Below are positions 11,990-25,828 of a stretch of 64,000 bases of DNA, in pieces. Position 1 is the first letter of the stretch. Each line of letters starts with the position of its first letter. The stretch is from NCBI GenBank assembly GCA_031841125.1, contig CM063108.1, forward strand, positions 51,172,122 through 51,236,121, written 5' to 3'. This DNA comes from Acanthococcus lagerstroemiae. Its lineage: Eukaryota > Arthropoda > Insecta > Hemiptera > Eriococcidae. A program made the position numbers and the translations under genes. Below the pieces are notes generated by a model that saw only the letters and a program-made list of their open reading frames with translations, did not search any database and was not told the origin of the DNA.

Positions 11990-12650
11990 CTTTGGCACAC
12001 AACGGAAAAAAGCGTTACTCTGGAGCGTGATGAAAATAGCATGTCGAAAATAGCGTCACGAAAATCGCGTTACGGGCTGGCTAAGTTGGCTGGCTAGGCT
12101 GTCTGGCACCGGAAAATTATGGGAAGCCGTTACGGGGGCGTTACGGGGGCTGCTTTACGAGGGGAGCGTTACGGTTTTCGCTCAAGTATACCCCTGGCTG
12201 GAAGAAATAAATTTCCATGGAAATGTATAAACACGATTTTCGCTTAAGTTTACATAGAAGTATGACGTCATAGTAACAGAAGCGTTACGGTTTCCGATCA
12301 AAAATACTCAGTAGTATGACGTCATAGTAACAGGAGCGTTACGGGGGGAGCGTTACGGTTTTTGCTCAAGAGTCTACCCAGTAGTAAAAGCATATAAAAT
12401 GCTAAAAGCTTTACTCTAGAGCGTGACGAAAATAGCGTTACGAGCTGTCTAGGCTGGCTGGCTGGCTGGCTGGCTGACTTACTATTTTCTTATTGATATT
12501 TTTACGTCTGTACTTCGGCACCACCAAAAAGGAAAACCCGTTACATTTTGCGCGTTACGTTTCTGACTGACGGGCTGACTGTGGCTGAATGACTGACTGA
12601 CTGGGTGAATGGCTGACTGACCCGACTGACCCGACTGACCGCGCAGGGTC
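11990..12650 (+). repeat. Complex minisatellite region rich in GCGTTACGG and GCTGGCTG/GACTGACT
   Basis: About a dozen variants of (A)GCGTTACGG are spread over 400 bases, with GCTGGCTGGCTGGCTGGCTG near 12455 and a GACTGACT/GACCCGACT tract at 12565-12640. Two copies of a ~54-bp unit at 12257-12360 each contain the palindrome TGACGTCA (12263-12270, 12317-12324) followed by TAGTAACAG and GCGTTACGG. No coding frame. Confidence 0.75.
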
Positions 12651-13904
12651 ATGCATACCTGAGCCTATATATTGTACTTCTTCCAACAATCCACAGATTA
12701 AAAATTTCCATGGAATTAACAACAAGGCTGCAGACTGCAGTTGTGCAGCAACAACACGGCTGCAGAATATAGCTACGAAAGGCGCAGAAAAGTTAAATTC
12801 TAGACATGAAAATACTCTCCCGTTGCTGCAGACCCGTCTACAACATGAGAATTTGTGAACGTTTTTGCATCCCTAATAGGAGGCACCATGATACAAATCT
12901 GTATTTTTTCCCATTAATCTTAGACAATAAAAAATACGCGAATGCACGAGCCTAGTCACAAAAAACCGGGATTTGATAATATGCGAACCGTATTGCTCTG
13001 ATAAGAATATACGCAGTTTGACCATTAAATGCGATGGAAAAATATTGTGATTAAATTTGCTGTTTACCAAAAAAATATATATGTAAGTGTTTGAATTAGG
13101 GCAATTAATTGATTCGACAATCTGCAAAACTAAAACCGATTTTATTACACAAGAAAAATAATCAGCTATATTTGAAATTGGAATTTCAAAGACGTTTGCT
13201 CTACGAAAATGACAAACACTCGAATATGCGTGAGCTAAGACGGAAGTTTAACGAATGACGAACAGAACAAGTCTCGGATTGTACAAATACCAAAAATCAG
13301 TATTTACACAAATTGACAATACCCGAATTAGGTACCAAGATCATGACTCCAAAGGAAACAACAAAGATAAGCTAATGATCGTGTACGCAGTGCACAGTGA
13401 AAATCGACCAGTTTTGACAAAGTAGTTTAACGGTTAAATATGGAAGTTTAAAAGTGAAAATATTACCACAGGAGAATCAAGACGAATTACGAAAACATGA
13501 GTGGCCATTATAAAATAAGTAAACACTTATTTTACATATATTTATAGATAAAATCGATGGATTTCGATGGAACTCAGGGGACTCATTATCTAGGATCAGT
13601 CCATTATGCAGGAAAATTTTATCCATTTATATTCACACTAGCGTAGAAACAAAAATTTTAAATGGTAAAATCCGTGAATGTTTTAAATATGCAAAGTTTT
13701 TGAATTTCAATGTGGCTTTCCCACTTCACACATAGACCATGTTTTGAAAAGGAGTACTTTCAGGAAAATACCAGAAGACGTGGTCTAGAACGGAAAATAG
13801 TCCTGTTCAATTACGGTTAAACCTAAGCATAAATATACCATAAAAAATTAATTTCTTCTTTATTTTTAATATTCTCGGGCATGCGCCTTCAAACAACAGG
13901 AAAA
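12651..13904. other. Intergenic, no gene recognised
   Basis: A+T-rich, stops in all frames. Clustered 'ctgcag' words occur at 12727-12835. Nothing else identifiable. Confidence 0.55.
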
Positions 13905-14929
13905 GTTCCCGCTTGTCCAACGCTGCGTGTACGAGTAAGCCCCTTAAAATCAGTTGTTAACACTTTTCTCAAAAACTAGACGTCCTAAGGCAGTAAACAG
14001 ACCAATCATAAAATGTTCTACTTGAAATTACTGATAAAATGATACCACATAAGGTATATTTTCTTTAGCCGTAGCTCCAAAATGAGTGAGTGGTTAACTA
14101 GATCCGAAGGCCTTATGGTAGAAAATGAAGAATTTTTGATACGAGTATTTCACCAACTTCAGTGCGCAGGATATGTAATTCACTTTCGGATCCATTTCTA
14201 TATATTCTTGTCTTCCCATCTCAAGAATTTCTTCTTACTCCTTGTTCCTTACCCTTAGACAGCGCACTCCGACATTTCTGCTTTCTAGAGTTTTTCACTA
14301 TCATAATACACTATAACTTTTTTTTAAATTAACGTTTTTTACACTTTCATTAACATGAATCAAGATACCGACTGTAGGGGTAGGTTAAAAGTCACAGAAT
14401 TCGATTATGATATTTGGTTTAGCTGTAAATCCAAAACTGTGGTACCTAGAAGAGGATGAGGTCCTATATTTTTACGAAACGCAATATGAATAATGATGAC
14501 AGTTTACGATTTTAGATTAATTCAAGACGGGAGCATTGACCTTGAAATTTTTTCTCGTACGTGTAGCACACTAATGAGAACATTTGAATCAAATCAATAT
14601 TGTTGGTCGAACTCGATTTCTATGAACAGGTAGGTACAAAATTAGTAAACTAATGGGAATATATTATATATATATATATATTTTTTTTTTTCCAAGTCAG
14701 ATCTATTTTTAGTTAAACTCAATTTTTATGAATTTTTAAAGCAAAAGTGGCATTTTTATAATGGGAAATTCTGCGTTGAAATTCACCACAGATGCGCAAA
14801 CCTTTAATATTCTTCGACTTCAAAAAATTTTGGCTTGGGTGTTTTTACACATAGTAGAACAGGTTGAGTCCTTCGGAGCGCAACCTTTCGAAAAAATACT
14901 TTTTTGGGACCACCCTCTCAGGTAGGCTT

Positions 14930-16066
14930 TATCAACGAGTTTCCTTCAATCAATCAAGCTTTATTTTTTAACAAGTACATACTTACAACAGAGTGCGTAC
15001 TCGTGGCCCTAGAATCGGGCAAAAGCCTCCCCCAGCCTGCTCCACTCTTTGCGGTCCTGGGCAATCGTTTGAAAGGCACTATGTCCCAGCAGCCTGCCGA
15101 AGCCGTCCCTCCATCTGATCCTCTGTTTACCTTGCCTTCTTGTTCCCGTATACCAAAAGGTCAATTTGTACGTCCAACGCTTGTCTTGCAGTCCTGCTAC
15201 GTGACCACCCCAACTCCATTTCTTATTTTTTATCAGCTGTATAGCACATTTATTTTTTTTTAATTTAAATTTGATTGTTGAGATTTTGATGTGGTCTTTT
15301 TTCTTGATATTTAAAATTGATCGTTCCATCAAATTTTGAGCAGTTCTAATTTTTTGTATCATTTTCTCGGACAAAGTCCAAGTTTCGGAACCATACGTTA
15401 GAGTTGGGAGGACACATGCGTTGAAGATTTCGCTTTTAGATCGAAGTAGAAAGGAAAGGAACCTTTTGAAATGAATTTTAGAGACCAGAATTTATTCCAA
15501 GCGAGGGTTATTCTGCGTTCAATTTCTTCCTCTTGAGATTTGTTGCATGAAATTTTTTAGCCCAGGTATATTCCGCTTTCGACCCTTTTATTTTTTCTTC
15601 GTTGATTTTAATATCATAGGTTCTGTTTTGGTTATTTATTATTTTAGTTTTGGCTAGATTCATGCTAAGACCTGCAGTCAGCCCGTTTCCGTCCAGTTCC
15701 CGTATCATGTCTTCTAATTCTTCTTTGTTGCTTGGTATCAGCACTATACAGCAGCAAAACGTAAATTATTTAAGTGTTCCCCGTTACTCTTTATACCCAT
15801 TTTTTTCCAATCCAAATTTCAGAAAACTTCCTCTAGACCACAGTTGAATAATAATGGAGATAAAGGGTCTACCTACCTTACTCCCCTTTGGACCGGAAAA
15901 TAATTTCCAACTACATCTGTTACAATTCTACTTTCTAACCACTCGTTCATTTCCTTGATAATTTTGATAAAAATTTCCGGAACCCTTTGATTTTTTTAGT
16001 GCTGACAGCAAGAATTTATGGTTAAGTGAGTCAAAGGCTTTGGCAAAGTCTATGGAGTTTCCTTAC
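14930..16066 (-). pseudogene. Degenerate non-LTR retrotransposon reverse transcriptase (RTE/CR1-like), second copy type
   Basis: Read leftward: FAKAFDSLNHKF at about 16055-16020 (RT palm motif A region) and a QRGVRQGDPLSP-like box, damaged, at 15898-15858. Next is IVLIPSNKEELEDMI at about 15765-15700, where the preceding FADD catalytic box is corrupted. Then come LSMNLAKTKII and, after a frame break, TAQNLMERSILNIKKKDHIKI, KKWSWGGHVAGLQDKRW, RIRWRDGF and WSRLGEAFARF, ending at 15009. Several frameshifts make it inactive. The 14930-15008 segment is probably the 3' UTR. It is a different subfamily from 11250-11967 and is repeated in corrupted form at about 20740-21830. Confidence 0.85.
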
Positions 16067-16240
16067 CATGTATTTTCAAACTTGCAAGTCTTCAACAAGT
16101 ATTATTCTAAATAAAACAATTGAAAAACTTGAATTTTTTTTTAATGTTGCATAATTTGCTTCCCCCATCCGTCAGAAACATCTAACTCCCCCCCCCCTCA
16201 TCCCCGGAAAAGTGGTCGCGCTACGGGTGTACTGAAAGAA

Positions 16241-16411
16241 GTACCGAAGAGTTTTTCTAGGGGGAGAGGGCGGGGGTAAAAATTGTGAAAGTCCCAACTG
16301 ACTCAACTCAAAATTCCCAAGGAAAACCTTTTGACTTGTTTGGTTTTCCCAACTGTTGAGTAAAAAATTACTACGGGAGGTTATCCCCATCCTGCTATCG
16401 GTACGTTCCTG
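16241..16411. repeat. Dispersed repeat / putative MITE with GTACCGA termini, copy 2
   Basis: Matches 7436-7693 end to end but lacks its A-rich expansions; starts GTACCGAAGAG and ends CTATCGGTACGTTCCTG. The inverted ends and two independent locations support a mobile non-coding element. A third, sequence-damaged copy at 22007-22172 belongs to the artefactual duplicate. Confidence 0.62.
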
Positions 16412-18060
16412 AGTCTGTATTGTTATTCTAAATATGTTTCTTCTTCGTTCCGTCGAATTCATCACCACATCATCAAATAATTATACATTATTCAAACGGT
16501 TGTACCTATGCTTTCTCAGCTTTCATTTACCACCCAGCTTGTCACCACTATCCACCCTTGGGAACTATATGCAAATAGAACCAAGATGGCAAACAAAGCT
16601 AATATACCGAAATTAGCATTCCAAACGAATAAAAGTTGTATGGTATTATTCACAGATGCACACCTACTTCATCGAGGTCGAGACTTCTTTGTACTTTCAC
16701 GTCATAAACATTTCAATGAGCAGAATGGTATTGTACTTTACTCACCTAGAAACAAAACAGAAACAAAACACATCAATACATTCTAAAGGTAAAGCGCAAT
16801 AAAACTATCTTAATACATAGTTACTCAAAAAGTCTCAGGTGATTCGCATTCCCTTTTTGGGTGGAAGAGGAACTGTTAAAGCTATACTTGGGCCAACTGC
16901 ACATTTCTTCATGCTAATTTACCACTAACACATCATGAGATTTTTAGAAGGAATTGGCATTGGAATACAACCAGCTACATGTAAGAATTTCGCAGTCGAA
17001 AAGCAAACGTAAAAACGGTCTCGTATTTTTACAGATTTGGTTTTCGAAGGTAACTGCGGCGAGATTTTTAGGGGAAACTTGATACTACTGGGAGCATTCA
17101 AGGCGTAGGGGTATAAAACGTTACAATGTACTGCATTATTTTCTCATTAGACGAGAAGACGGAAAATCATTTATGTAGCACTATTTTGCACGTATTTTAC
17201 GAGACGTGTGAGTCTCCCGAGAATGTATAACCTTTCGCTATTTTGGTACAAACTATCAAATTATTTTTAACATCTACCAAGGAAGAAACCTCGAAGCTCG
17301 ACCAGGACCCGGTACTCATTTATATCGACGACTCTCAATACCTCGTCCAAGAGATCTTTTCAATTATGCAACTAAATCGAAGTCAAAATATGATACAAAT
17401 CTACGAAGTCTACTCGTCTGTACAGTTGATCATCCGGCATTATCTCAGTCGTCTCATCAACGAGCTTGCTTGTTATAGTACAAAGTAATTTTCTCTCAGG
17501 TCGAGCCGTGAACGCACGACCATGATCCTAATTCTCATCATCAATTATCAGTTTCAGTTGTTTTGATTATGTTTCGATTACACGCAAAAATGCCTCCTGA
17601 TGAGTCTCGAATTCAGCCTGAGCTTTTCAAACAAGTACATTTTTTCTCCTCTTACGCAATCGACTTTTTAAAGCGCAAATTCGTTACTCGTTTTCATAAT
17701 ACCTCAAAGATGAATGTACATTTTTGACACGCTTTGTACTTCCTCAATTCATTTTGCATTCATTTTACGTTTCGTCTATCCAGTTTCCTGAACTGTCTAA
17801 GCAACAGGCTGTGATATTTGACGTCTAACTTTGATTAAATCTTAGGAAAAGATCGGAACATCAATGAATTTTGACATTTCGCAAAATACGTCAAGAGTAA
17901 AAGCTTCAAAAAGAAACTGATTAAGAAAGATTGAGGACAAATTTGGGTAATTTTTAAAAACGTCCAATAAATTATAAAGAAATTATAGATGTTATCTTCA
18001 TTTTTTTTAAAAAAAAAAAACCTCATGTGGTTATAATAGTGACCTGCGCTCTCTATGGGC

Positions 18061-18266
18061 CGCCCGATTGACAATTTGGTGAGCGCTCACGCAACATGTC
18101 ACAAACCACTACCATTTTGAGACTTTTGGCCTATCACATTTTTTCGTGAGTGTGCAACATCTCATCATTTTAAGATAGTGTGTGTGAAGTGATCGCTCAC
18201 CATTAGCGTGATTACTCAGTGATGTTCACAAATGCACTCACAGTTGGCCTCATTGTCAATCGGGCG
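18061..18266. mobile_element. Short MITE-like element with perfect 15-bp terminal inverted repeats
   Basis: CGCCCGATTGACAAT at 18061-18075 is the exact reverse complement of 18252-18266. The 206-bp interior is full of GTGAGCG/CGCTCAC and GTGAGTG/CACTCAC words in both orientations, giving several nested palindromes. No clear target duplication was found and there is no coding capacity. The family is unknown. Confidence 0.6.
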
Positions 18267-19129
18267 AGGATAAGAACGCAAATTAGATTAGAATAATGAT
18301 AAAACATCTGATGTAATCTTTAATAGAGGTATTTAGATTTAAATTAGGCTATAGTATTGCCTTGGTTGTTATGTGTCATAGGTGAATAAGTGCAGGTCCG
18401 ATGTAGGACTAATGCAAGGCATAATATGTGAGATCCAATATGGCACAAGTAAAGGATTTTCACTCAATTACAAAGTTCTACTTTGATTACATTCGAAACA
18501 AAATACATTATTTTAATATAACATTCCACATTCCACTGTGCTAGTCTACTGTACTAGTATAAGTGAAAATATTTTGCTTTATAAGACCAATAATAGTCGC
18601 ATTGACTCAGATAGATTCCGACGATGGGCAAAACAAATTATTTTCCAAATTTCATAAAAGTCAGAACATGAAAATACATTATCAGTAGCGCCGAGTCAAG
18701 AGCCAAGTGTATGGTAAAGTCTGCATTGCGATCTAACTTTCTTTCAATCCGTCAGTATACTTGCCTTCCAGTCTTCTTTCTTTCTGGGTCTGTCGGTCTG
18801 AGTCAGGCTGCATGGTTCACTCAATTTTTCACATTTCTAATAGACAACCAATCTATTTTTCTTTTTTATAAAGGCTCACTAGCTCAGTGGTCGCCAAACT
18901 TTTGAGCCAGTGAGCTTACACTGAATAGAAATATTTTGGGTTGTTCATTGTGAACAATTCACAAATGTACAGAGGAATTGATGCCTAACTGTTCAGTTAT
19001 ACCATGCCATTGGTTAGTAACCTTTCCAGCATGTTGGTATATGATTTATAAAGCTGTTTAGTATGCATATTCTAAAATACAAGGGAAATTTACTTATTCC
19101 CTTTGTAAAAATTTGAGATGGTTACAAGT
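18267..19129. other. Unassigned A+T-rich DNA at the edge of the damaged block
   Basis: Readable normal sequence with no gene recognised. From about 19130 homopolymers suddenly lengthen, marking the start of unreliable sequence. Confidence 0.6.
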
Positions 19130-19321
19130 CCCCCGGAAAAAAAAGGGGTTTTTTTTTTCCCTTTTGTTTTTCCAAAAATTTTTTTTACCCCGGTTTTAAA
19201 ACCTAAAAGGGCCCAATTTAAAAATTTTTTTTAACCCCCAAATTTTAAAAAAGTTTAAATTTCCTTCCCCCCCCCCCCCCCCCTTTTTTTGGGTATTTTT
19301 AATTAAATTTTTTTCGGGGGG

Positions 19322-19694
<373 letters not shown>

Positions 19695-19740
19695 TTTCAA
19701 AACCCAAAAAAAAAAAAAAAAAAGGAAAAAAAAAAGGGGT

Positions 19741-22700
19741 TCCCCCGCTTGTCCAACGTGCGTGTACGAGAAAGCCCCTTAAAAATCATTTGGGTAACAC
19801 TTTTCTAAAAAAACTCGTCCTAAGGCAGTAACAGACCAATCAAAAAATGTTCTATTTTGAAATTAGAAAAAATGATCCCACATAAGGTATATTTTCTTTA
19901 CCCGTAGCTCCAAATAGTGATGGTTTAACTATTCAAAGGGCCCTTATGGTAGAAATGAAGAATTTTTGATAGAGTTTTTTCACCAATTTCATGCGAGGTA
20001 TTAATTCACTTTGGGATCCTTTCTATATATTCTTGTCTTCCCAATTCAAAAATTTTTTTTTCCCTCTTGTTCCTTACCCTTGACAGCGCCCCCGCATTTC
20101 TGCTTTCTGAGTTTTTCACTATCAAAATACCAAAATTTTTTTTTAAATTAACTTTTTTTAAACTTTCTTTAACATGAACAAGATACCGACTGTAGGGGTA
20201 GGTTAAAAAGTCCAGAATTCATTATGATTTTGGTTTAGCTGTAATCCAAAATTGGTACTAGAAGAGGATGGGTCCATTTTTTTACGAAACGCAAATGAAA
20301 AATGATGACGTTACGTTTTTTGTTTAATTCAAGACGGGGCATTGACCTTGAATTTTTTTCTCGTAGTTAGCACAAATGAGAACATTTGAATAAAATCAAT
20401 ATTGTTGGTCGAATCGTTTTTCTATAACAGTAGGTACAAAATTAGTAAACAAAATGGGAATATTTTTTAAATTTTTATATTTTTTTTTTTTTTTCCAAAG
20501 TAGATCTATTTTTTAGTTAAACTCAATTTTTATAAATTTTTTTAAAGAAAAAGTGGTTTTTTTTTTAAAATTGGGAATTCTGCGTTGAAATTCACCAAAA
20601 TGCGAAAACCTTAATATTCTTCGACTTAAAAAAAATTTGGCGGGTTTTTTTACACAAAGAGAAAGGGTTGAGTCCTTCGGAGCGCAACCTTTGAAAAAAA
20701 TACTTTTTTGGGCCCACCCTTTAGGAGGCTTTATAAAACGATTTTCCCTTCAATCAATCAAGTTTATTTTTTAAAAATACATCTTACAACAGAGTGCTAT
20801 CGGGCCCTAGAATCGGGGAAAAAAGCCCCCCCCAGCCTCCCCTTTTTGCGGCCCTGGGCATCGTTTGAAAGGCATATTCCCAGAGCCTCCCGAAGCCGTC
20901 CCCCCATCTGACCCTTTTTTACCTTTGCCTTCTTTTTCCCGTTTTTACCAAAGGCAATTTGTACGTCCACGTTGTCTTGCAGTCCTGCTCGTGACCACCC
21001 CAACCCTTTCTTTTTTTTTATCAGCTGTATAGCAATTTTTTTTTTTTTAAATTTAAATTTGATTGTTGGATTTTGATGTGGTCTTTTTTCTTGATAAAAA
21101 AAAGATGTTCCACAAATTTGAGAGTTTTTTTTTTTGTATCATTTTCTCGGACAAAGCCCAATTTCGGAACCATGTTAGAGTTGGGGGGAACGCTTTTAAA
21201 GATTTCGCTTTTAGATCATTAAAAAGGAAAGGAAACCTTTTAAAAATAAATTTTTGAGCCAGAATTTTTTCCCAAGCGAGGGTTATTCTGCGTTCAATTT
21301 TTTTCCTCTTGAGTTTTGTTGATGAAATTTTTTTGCCCAGGTTATTCCGCTTTCGCCCTTTTATTTTTTTTTTGTTGTTTTAAATATCATAGGTTCTTTT
21401 TTGGGTTTTTATTTATTATTTTAGTTTTGGCTAGTTTCATGCAAAGACTCAGTCGGGCCCGTTTCCGTCCATTTCCCCGTATCTGTCTTCTAATTCTTCT
21501 TTGTTGCTTGTTCCCCCACTTACAGCAGCAAAAGAATTTTTTAAGTGTTCCCGTTACTCTTTATACCCATTTTTTTCCAATCCAAATTTCAGAAAATTTC
21601 CCTTAGACCACAGTTGAATAATAATGGAGTAAAGGGTCTACCTACCTTCTCCCCTTTGGCCCGGAAAAAAATTTTCCCAACTACTCTGTTACAATTCACT
21701 TTCAAACCCTCGTTTCATTTTTCCTTGTAATTTTTGATAAAAATTTCCGGCCCCCTTTGTTTTTTTTAGTGCTGCAGCAAGAATTTATGTTAAGTGATCA
21801 AAGGCTTTGGCAAAGTCTATGGATTTTTCCTTTTCCTGTATTTTCAAAATTTTGCAAGTTTTCAACAAGTATTATTCAAAATAAAAAAATTGAAAAACTT
21901 GAATTTTTTTTTAATGTTGCATAATTGCTTCCCCCCCCTCGAAACATCTAACCCCCCCCCCCTCACCCCGGGAAAAATGGTCGCGCAAAGGGTGTACTGA
22001 AAGAAGTCCCGAAGATTTTTTCTAGGGGAGAGGGGGGGGGTAAAAATTGGAAAGCCCCAAGACTAAACTCAAAATTCCCAAGGAAAACCTTTTTGACTTT
22101 TTTGGTTTTCCCAAATGTGAGTAAAAAATTACTACGGGAGGTTTTTCCCCACCCTGCTATCGGTACGTTCCTGAGTCTGTTTTGTTATTCTAAATATGTT
22201 TCTTCTTTTTCCGTCGATTCTCACCACATCACAAATAATTATACATTATTCAAACGGTTGCCCTATGCTTTCTCAGCTTTCATTTACCCCCCCAAGCTTG
22301 TCACCAACCCCACCCTTGGGAACTTATGAAAATAAAACCCAAAGTGGAAAACAAAGCTAATATCCCGAAATTAGCTTCCAAACAAAATAAAAGTTTTTGG
22401 TATTTTTCACAGATGCCCCCACTTCATCGGGGTCGGCTTCTTTGTACTTTCACGTCATAAACATTTCAAATGAGGAATGGTATTGTATTTTATCACTAGA
22501 AACAAAACAGAAAAAAAACCCAAATAAATACTTCTAAAGGTAAAGCGCAATAAAATTCTTAATACATGTTATCAAAAAGTCTCAGGTGATTCGCATTCCT
22601 TTTTGGGGGGGAAGAGGAACGTTAAACTATATTGGGCCAACTGCACATTTCTTATGCTAATTTACCCAAACCATCAGAGTTTTTTAAAAGAATTGGCTTG

Positions 22701-24650
22701 GGAATACACCATAAGAAGAATTCGCGTCGAAAAGCAAACAAAAAAAAAGGGTCTCGTATTTTTCAGATTTGGTTTTCGAAGGTAACTGCGGCGAGTTTTT
22801 TAGGGGAAAAACTTGTTACTAGGGGGAATTCAAGGCTAGGGGTAAAAAAACGTTACAATGAAATGCATTATTTTCTCATTAGACGAGAAGACGGAAAATT
22901 TTATGTAGCACTATTTTGCACGTTTTTTACAAGACTGTGAGTCCCCGAGAAGTATACCTTTCTTTTTTTTTGGGTACAAACTTAAAATTTTTTTTAACAT
23001 CACCAAGAAGAAACCTAAAGCTCGACCAGGCCCCGGTACTCATTTATATCGAGACTCCAATCCCCTTTCCAAGAGTTTTTTTCAATTTTGAAACTAAATC
23101 AGTCAAAATATGATAAAAAACTACGAGTCTACTCGTCTGTACAGTTTATCATCCGGCCCTTATTCAGTGTTCATCAACGACTTGCTTGTTATAGTAAAAA
23201 GTAATTTTTCCCCTAGCCCAGCGTGAAGCACGCCTGATCCTAATTCTCATCATCAAATTTTCAATTTCAGTTGTTTTGTTATGTTTCGTTACACGCAAAA
23301 ATGCCTCCGAGAGTCCCGAATTCAGTGAGCTTTTTAAACAAGTACATTTTTTCTCCTCTTACGCAATCGAAATTTTTTTAAAAAGCAAATTCGTTATGTT
23401 TTCATAATACCTCAAAAAATGAATGTACATTTTGACACGCTTTGTACTTCCCCCAAATTATTTTTCATTATTTTACGTTTGTCTACCGTTTCCCGAACTG
23501 TCTAAGCAACAGGGTGGATTTTACGTCTAACTTTGATTAAATCTTAGGAAAAGATGGAACTCAAAGAATTTTGACATTTTTTAAAAACGTCAAGAGTAAA
23601 AGCCAAAAAGAAACTGATTAAGAAAAATTTGGGGCAAATTTGGGAATTTTTTAAAAAAGTCCAATAAAAATTTTTAAAGAAAATTTTGATGTTATCTTCA
23701 TTTTTTTAAAAAAAAAAAACCTCATGTGGTTTATAATGTGACCCCCCCCCCATTTTTTTGTACCCCCCAACAGTAAAAAATTTTTATTTTCCTTCTTTTT
23801 TTTGATTTCAAATTTTTTTAAAATTTTTAAATTTTTTACTATTTTTTTTAAATTTTTTTTATTTTTTTGGGGGGGAAAAGTTTTAAAAAATTTTTTTTTT
23901 TTTTTTTTTTTTAAATTTTTCTTTTATTCCCTTTGGTTTTATGGGGGTTTAAAATTGAGGTCCGGAACATCAACATAAAATTAAAACCATTTGAAAGGGT
24001 TTTCCTAAAAATTTATTGTTAATTGCAAAATCTTATTTTAAATAAATTTTAATTACGGTTCCCCCTTACTGTATAAGTGAAAAAGGCTTTTTTTGGGCCC
24101 CCTTATCGGGCGAAGATAAGGAACCAAATTATTTTAAAAATTATAAAAAAACATGAAATTTTATAGAGGGGAGTAAAAAGGTATTTAAATTGCTTGGTTT
24201 TTTTTTTCAAAGTAATCTTCCCTTACCTTTTTCGGGCTTTTGGTATAGGCGATGGTTCACTCAATTTTTAATTTTTAATAGAACCTTACAAAATCATATT
24301 TTTCCCAAACTTTAGCCTGGTACTAGATTATAAAAATTTCTATAGACCAAAATACTGGGCAAAAAATTCCCGCAAAACAAAATTTAAAAATTTCAATCGG
24401 GTTTAAAATCCTTTTCGGGGGCCCGAGAAAACCAAAAATTTTGGAAAGGGGCTGGATCCACTTTTTCATTCCCCCATACTTTACTCCCCTTTCTTTTTTT
24501 CTTTCTCTTTCATGTTGCGGGCTGGGTTTTGGCTTTTTCCTGGTTACCAAAAACACTTTCTAATAGACAAAACCAAAATTTTAAAATTTTTTTTTCTTTT
24601 TTATTTTAAAAAGGCTAAGGGGTAAAAAAAGGGGAAAATTTTTGAGGGAG
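19741..24650 (+). repeat. Corrupted duplicate of 13905-18910
   Basis: Order and orientation match the clean copy. 19741 corresponds to 13909, the RT remnant recurs at about 20740-21830, the GTACCGA repeat at 22007-22172, and 23700-23745 corresponds to 18000-18045. Beyond that, 24105-24310 matches pieces of 18259-18845 with gaps, and 24602-24650 loosely matches 18864-18910. Differences are mostly lost or added bases in homopolymers and not substitutions. Confidence 0.85.
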
Positions 24651-25643
24651 AGGGGCTCCCAAGCATTTTTAAACCAAGGGGGGGCCCCTTTTCCAAAAAG
24701 GAAATTTCTTTTCCCAAAAAAAGTAGAAATTTTTTTTTAAAATGCAACTCCAGTTTTTCAAAAAAATTTCCATTTTAAAGCCAACCCTTAATGGAAAAAA
24801 AAAAAGGTTCATCCCCCAGATGGATTCTCATTTGCTTTGTACAAAAACCGACTTTTGTTTTCCTTGGTTAATTTTTTTCCATTTTTTGGATCTTTTTGGT
24901 TCCCCCCTTGCATTTGTGGTTGAAAAAGAATCCCCCGAAAAACATGACGGCCTAAACCAACGGATCTGGAAAAAAATTTTTAAGTTTCTTTTTTTTTTTT
25001 TTTTTTAAGGGGTAGAATAAACGACTTTGAAGAAATTTTTAAGGGGAATCTTAAAAATACTGGTTTTTTGGGAAAGAAAACCCCTGCAAGCATTTCAGTA
25101 ATTAGGCCCAAGTGGGAAAAGGCAAAACAAAATTAAAAATTAAAGCAAACAAAAGAAAAAATTTAAAAAAATCTTAAAAACCCTTTTTAAAGTGAAAAAG
25201 GGGGGGGGAAAATAATTTAAAAATTTTTTACAAAAGTAACTGAACACATTTAACCCCCGTTTTTATTTATGCAAAACATTTTTTCCTTAATTTTTATAAA
25301 ATTTCCCTAGAAAGGAAAAAAACAGAAAACCGGTTTCTCCAAATTTTTTTTTGCCCAAAAAAATGGAATATTTTTTGTCTTTTCCCTTTTTTTTTTAAAG
25401 GGGGGAAAAAAAAAATAAAAATTTTAGTTTTTCCCAAAAAAATTAAAAGGGGGTTTAAAAATTTTGAAAAAATTTTTAAAATTATCCCTTTTTTCCGAAA
25501 GTTTCCCCATTACATTTTAGTTGGGGGTTGAATCTTTGGAAAAAAATTTTTATTTTTTTTATAGTTTTTCCCTTTCAGGAAAAAAAGGGGAAAAATAAAG
25601 GAATTTTTTTAATAGTTTTTTTGGTTTTTTTTTAATTTTTTTT

Positions 25644-25675
<32 letters not shown>

Positions 25676-25792
25676 TTCTTTTTTTTTTATTTTTTTTTTT
25701 TTTTTTTTTTAAAAAATTTTTTTTAATTTTTTTTTTTTTTTTTTTGGGGGTCGGGTGTTTTTTTTTTTTTTTTCCTTTTCTTAAAAAAATAA

Positions 25793-25828
<36 letters not shown>

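Larger units (their letters stand above)
13905..18910 (+). repeat. Clean copy of the segment re-occurring in corrupted form at 19741-24650
   Basis: From 'ttcccgcttgtccaacgctg' onward the DNA is colinear with 19741 onward. Over this whole stretch the left copy looks like normal sequence, with intact short frames and normal homopolymer lengths. It contains an RT remnant, a GTACCGA-ended repeat and a short MITE, listed separately. The rest (13905-14929, 16412-18060, 18267-18910) has no recognised gene; an (AT)n/T tract lies at about 14664-14693. Confidence 0.85.

Noticed and set aside
14904..15263. 119-codon plus-strand frame
   Set aside because: It is the antisense shadow of the reverse-transcriptase remnant, whose motifs are on the minus strand.
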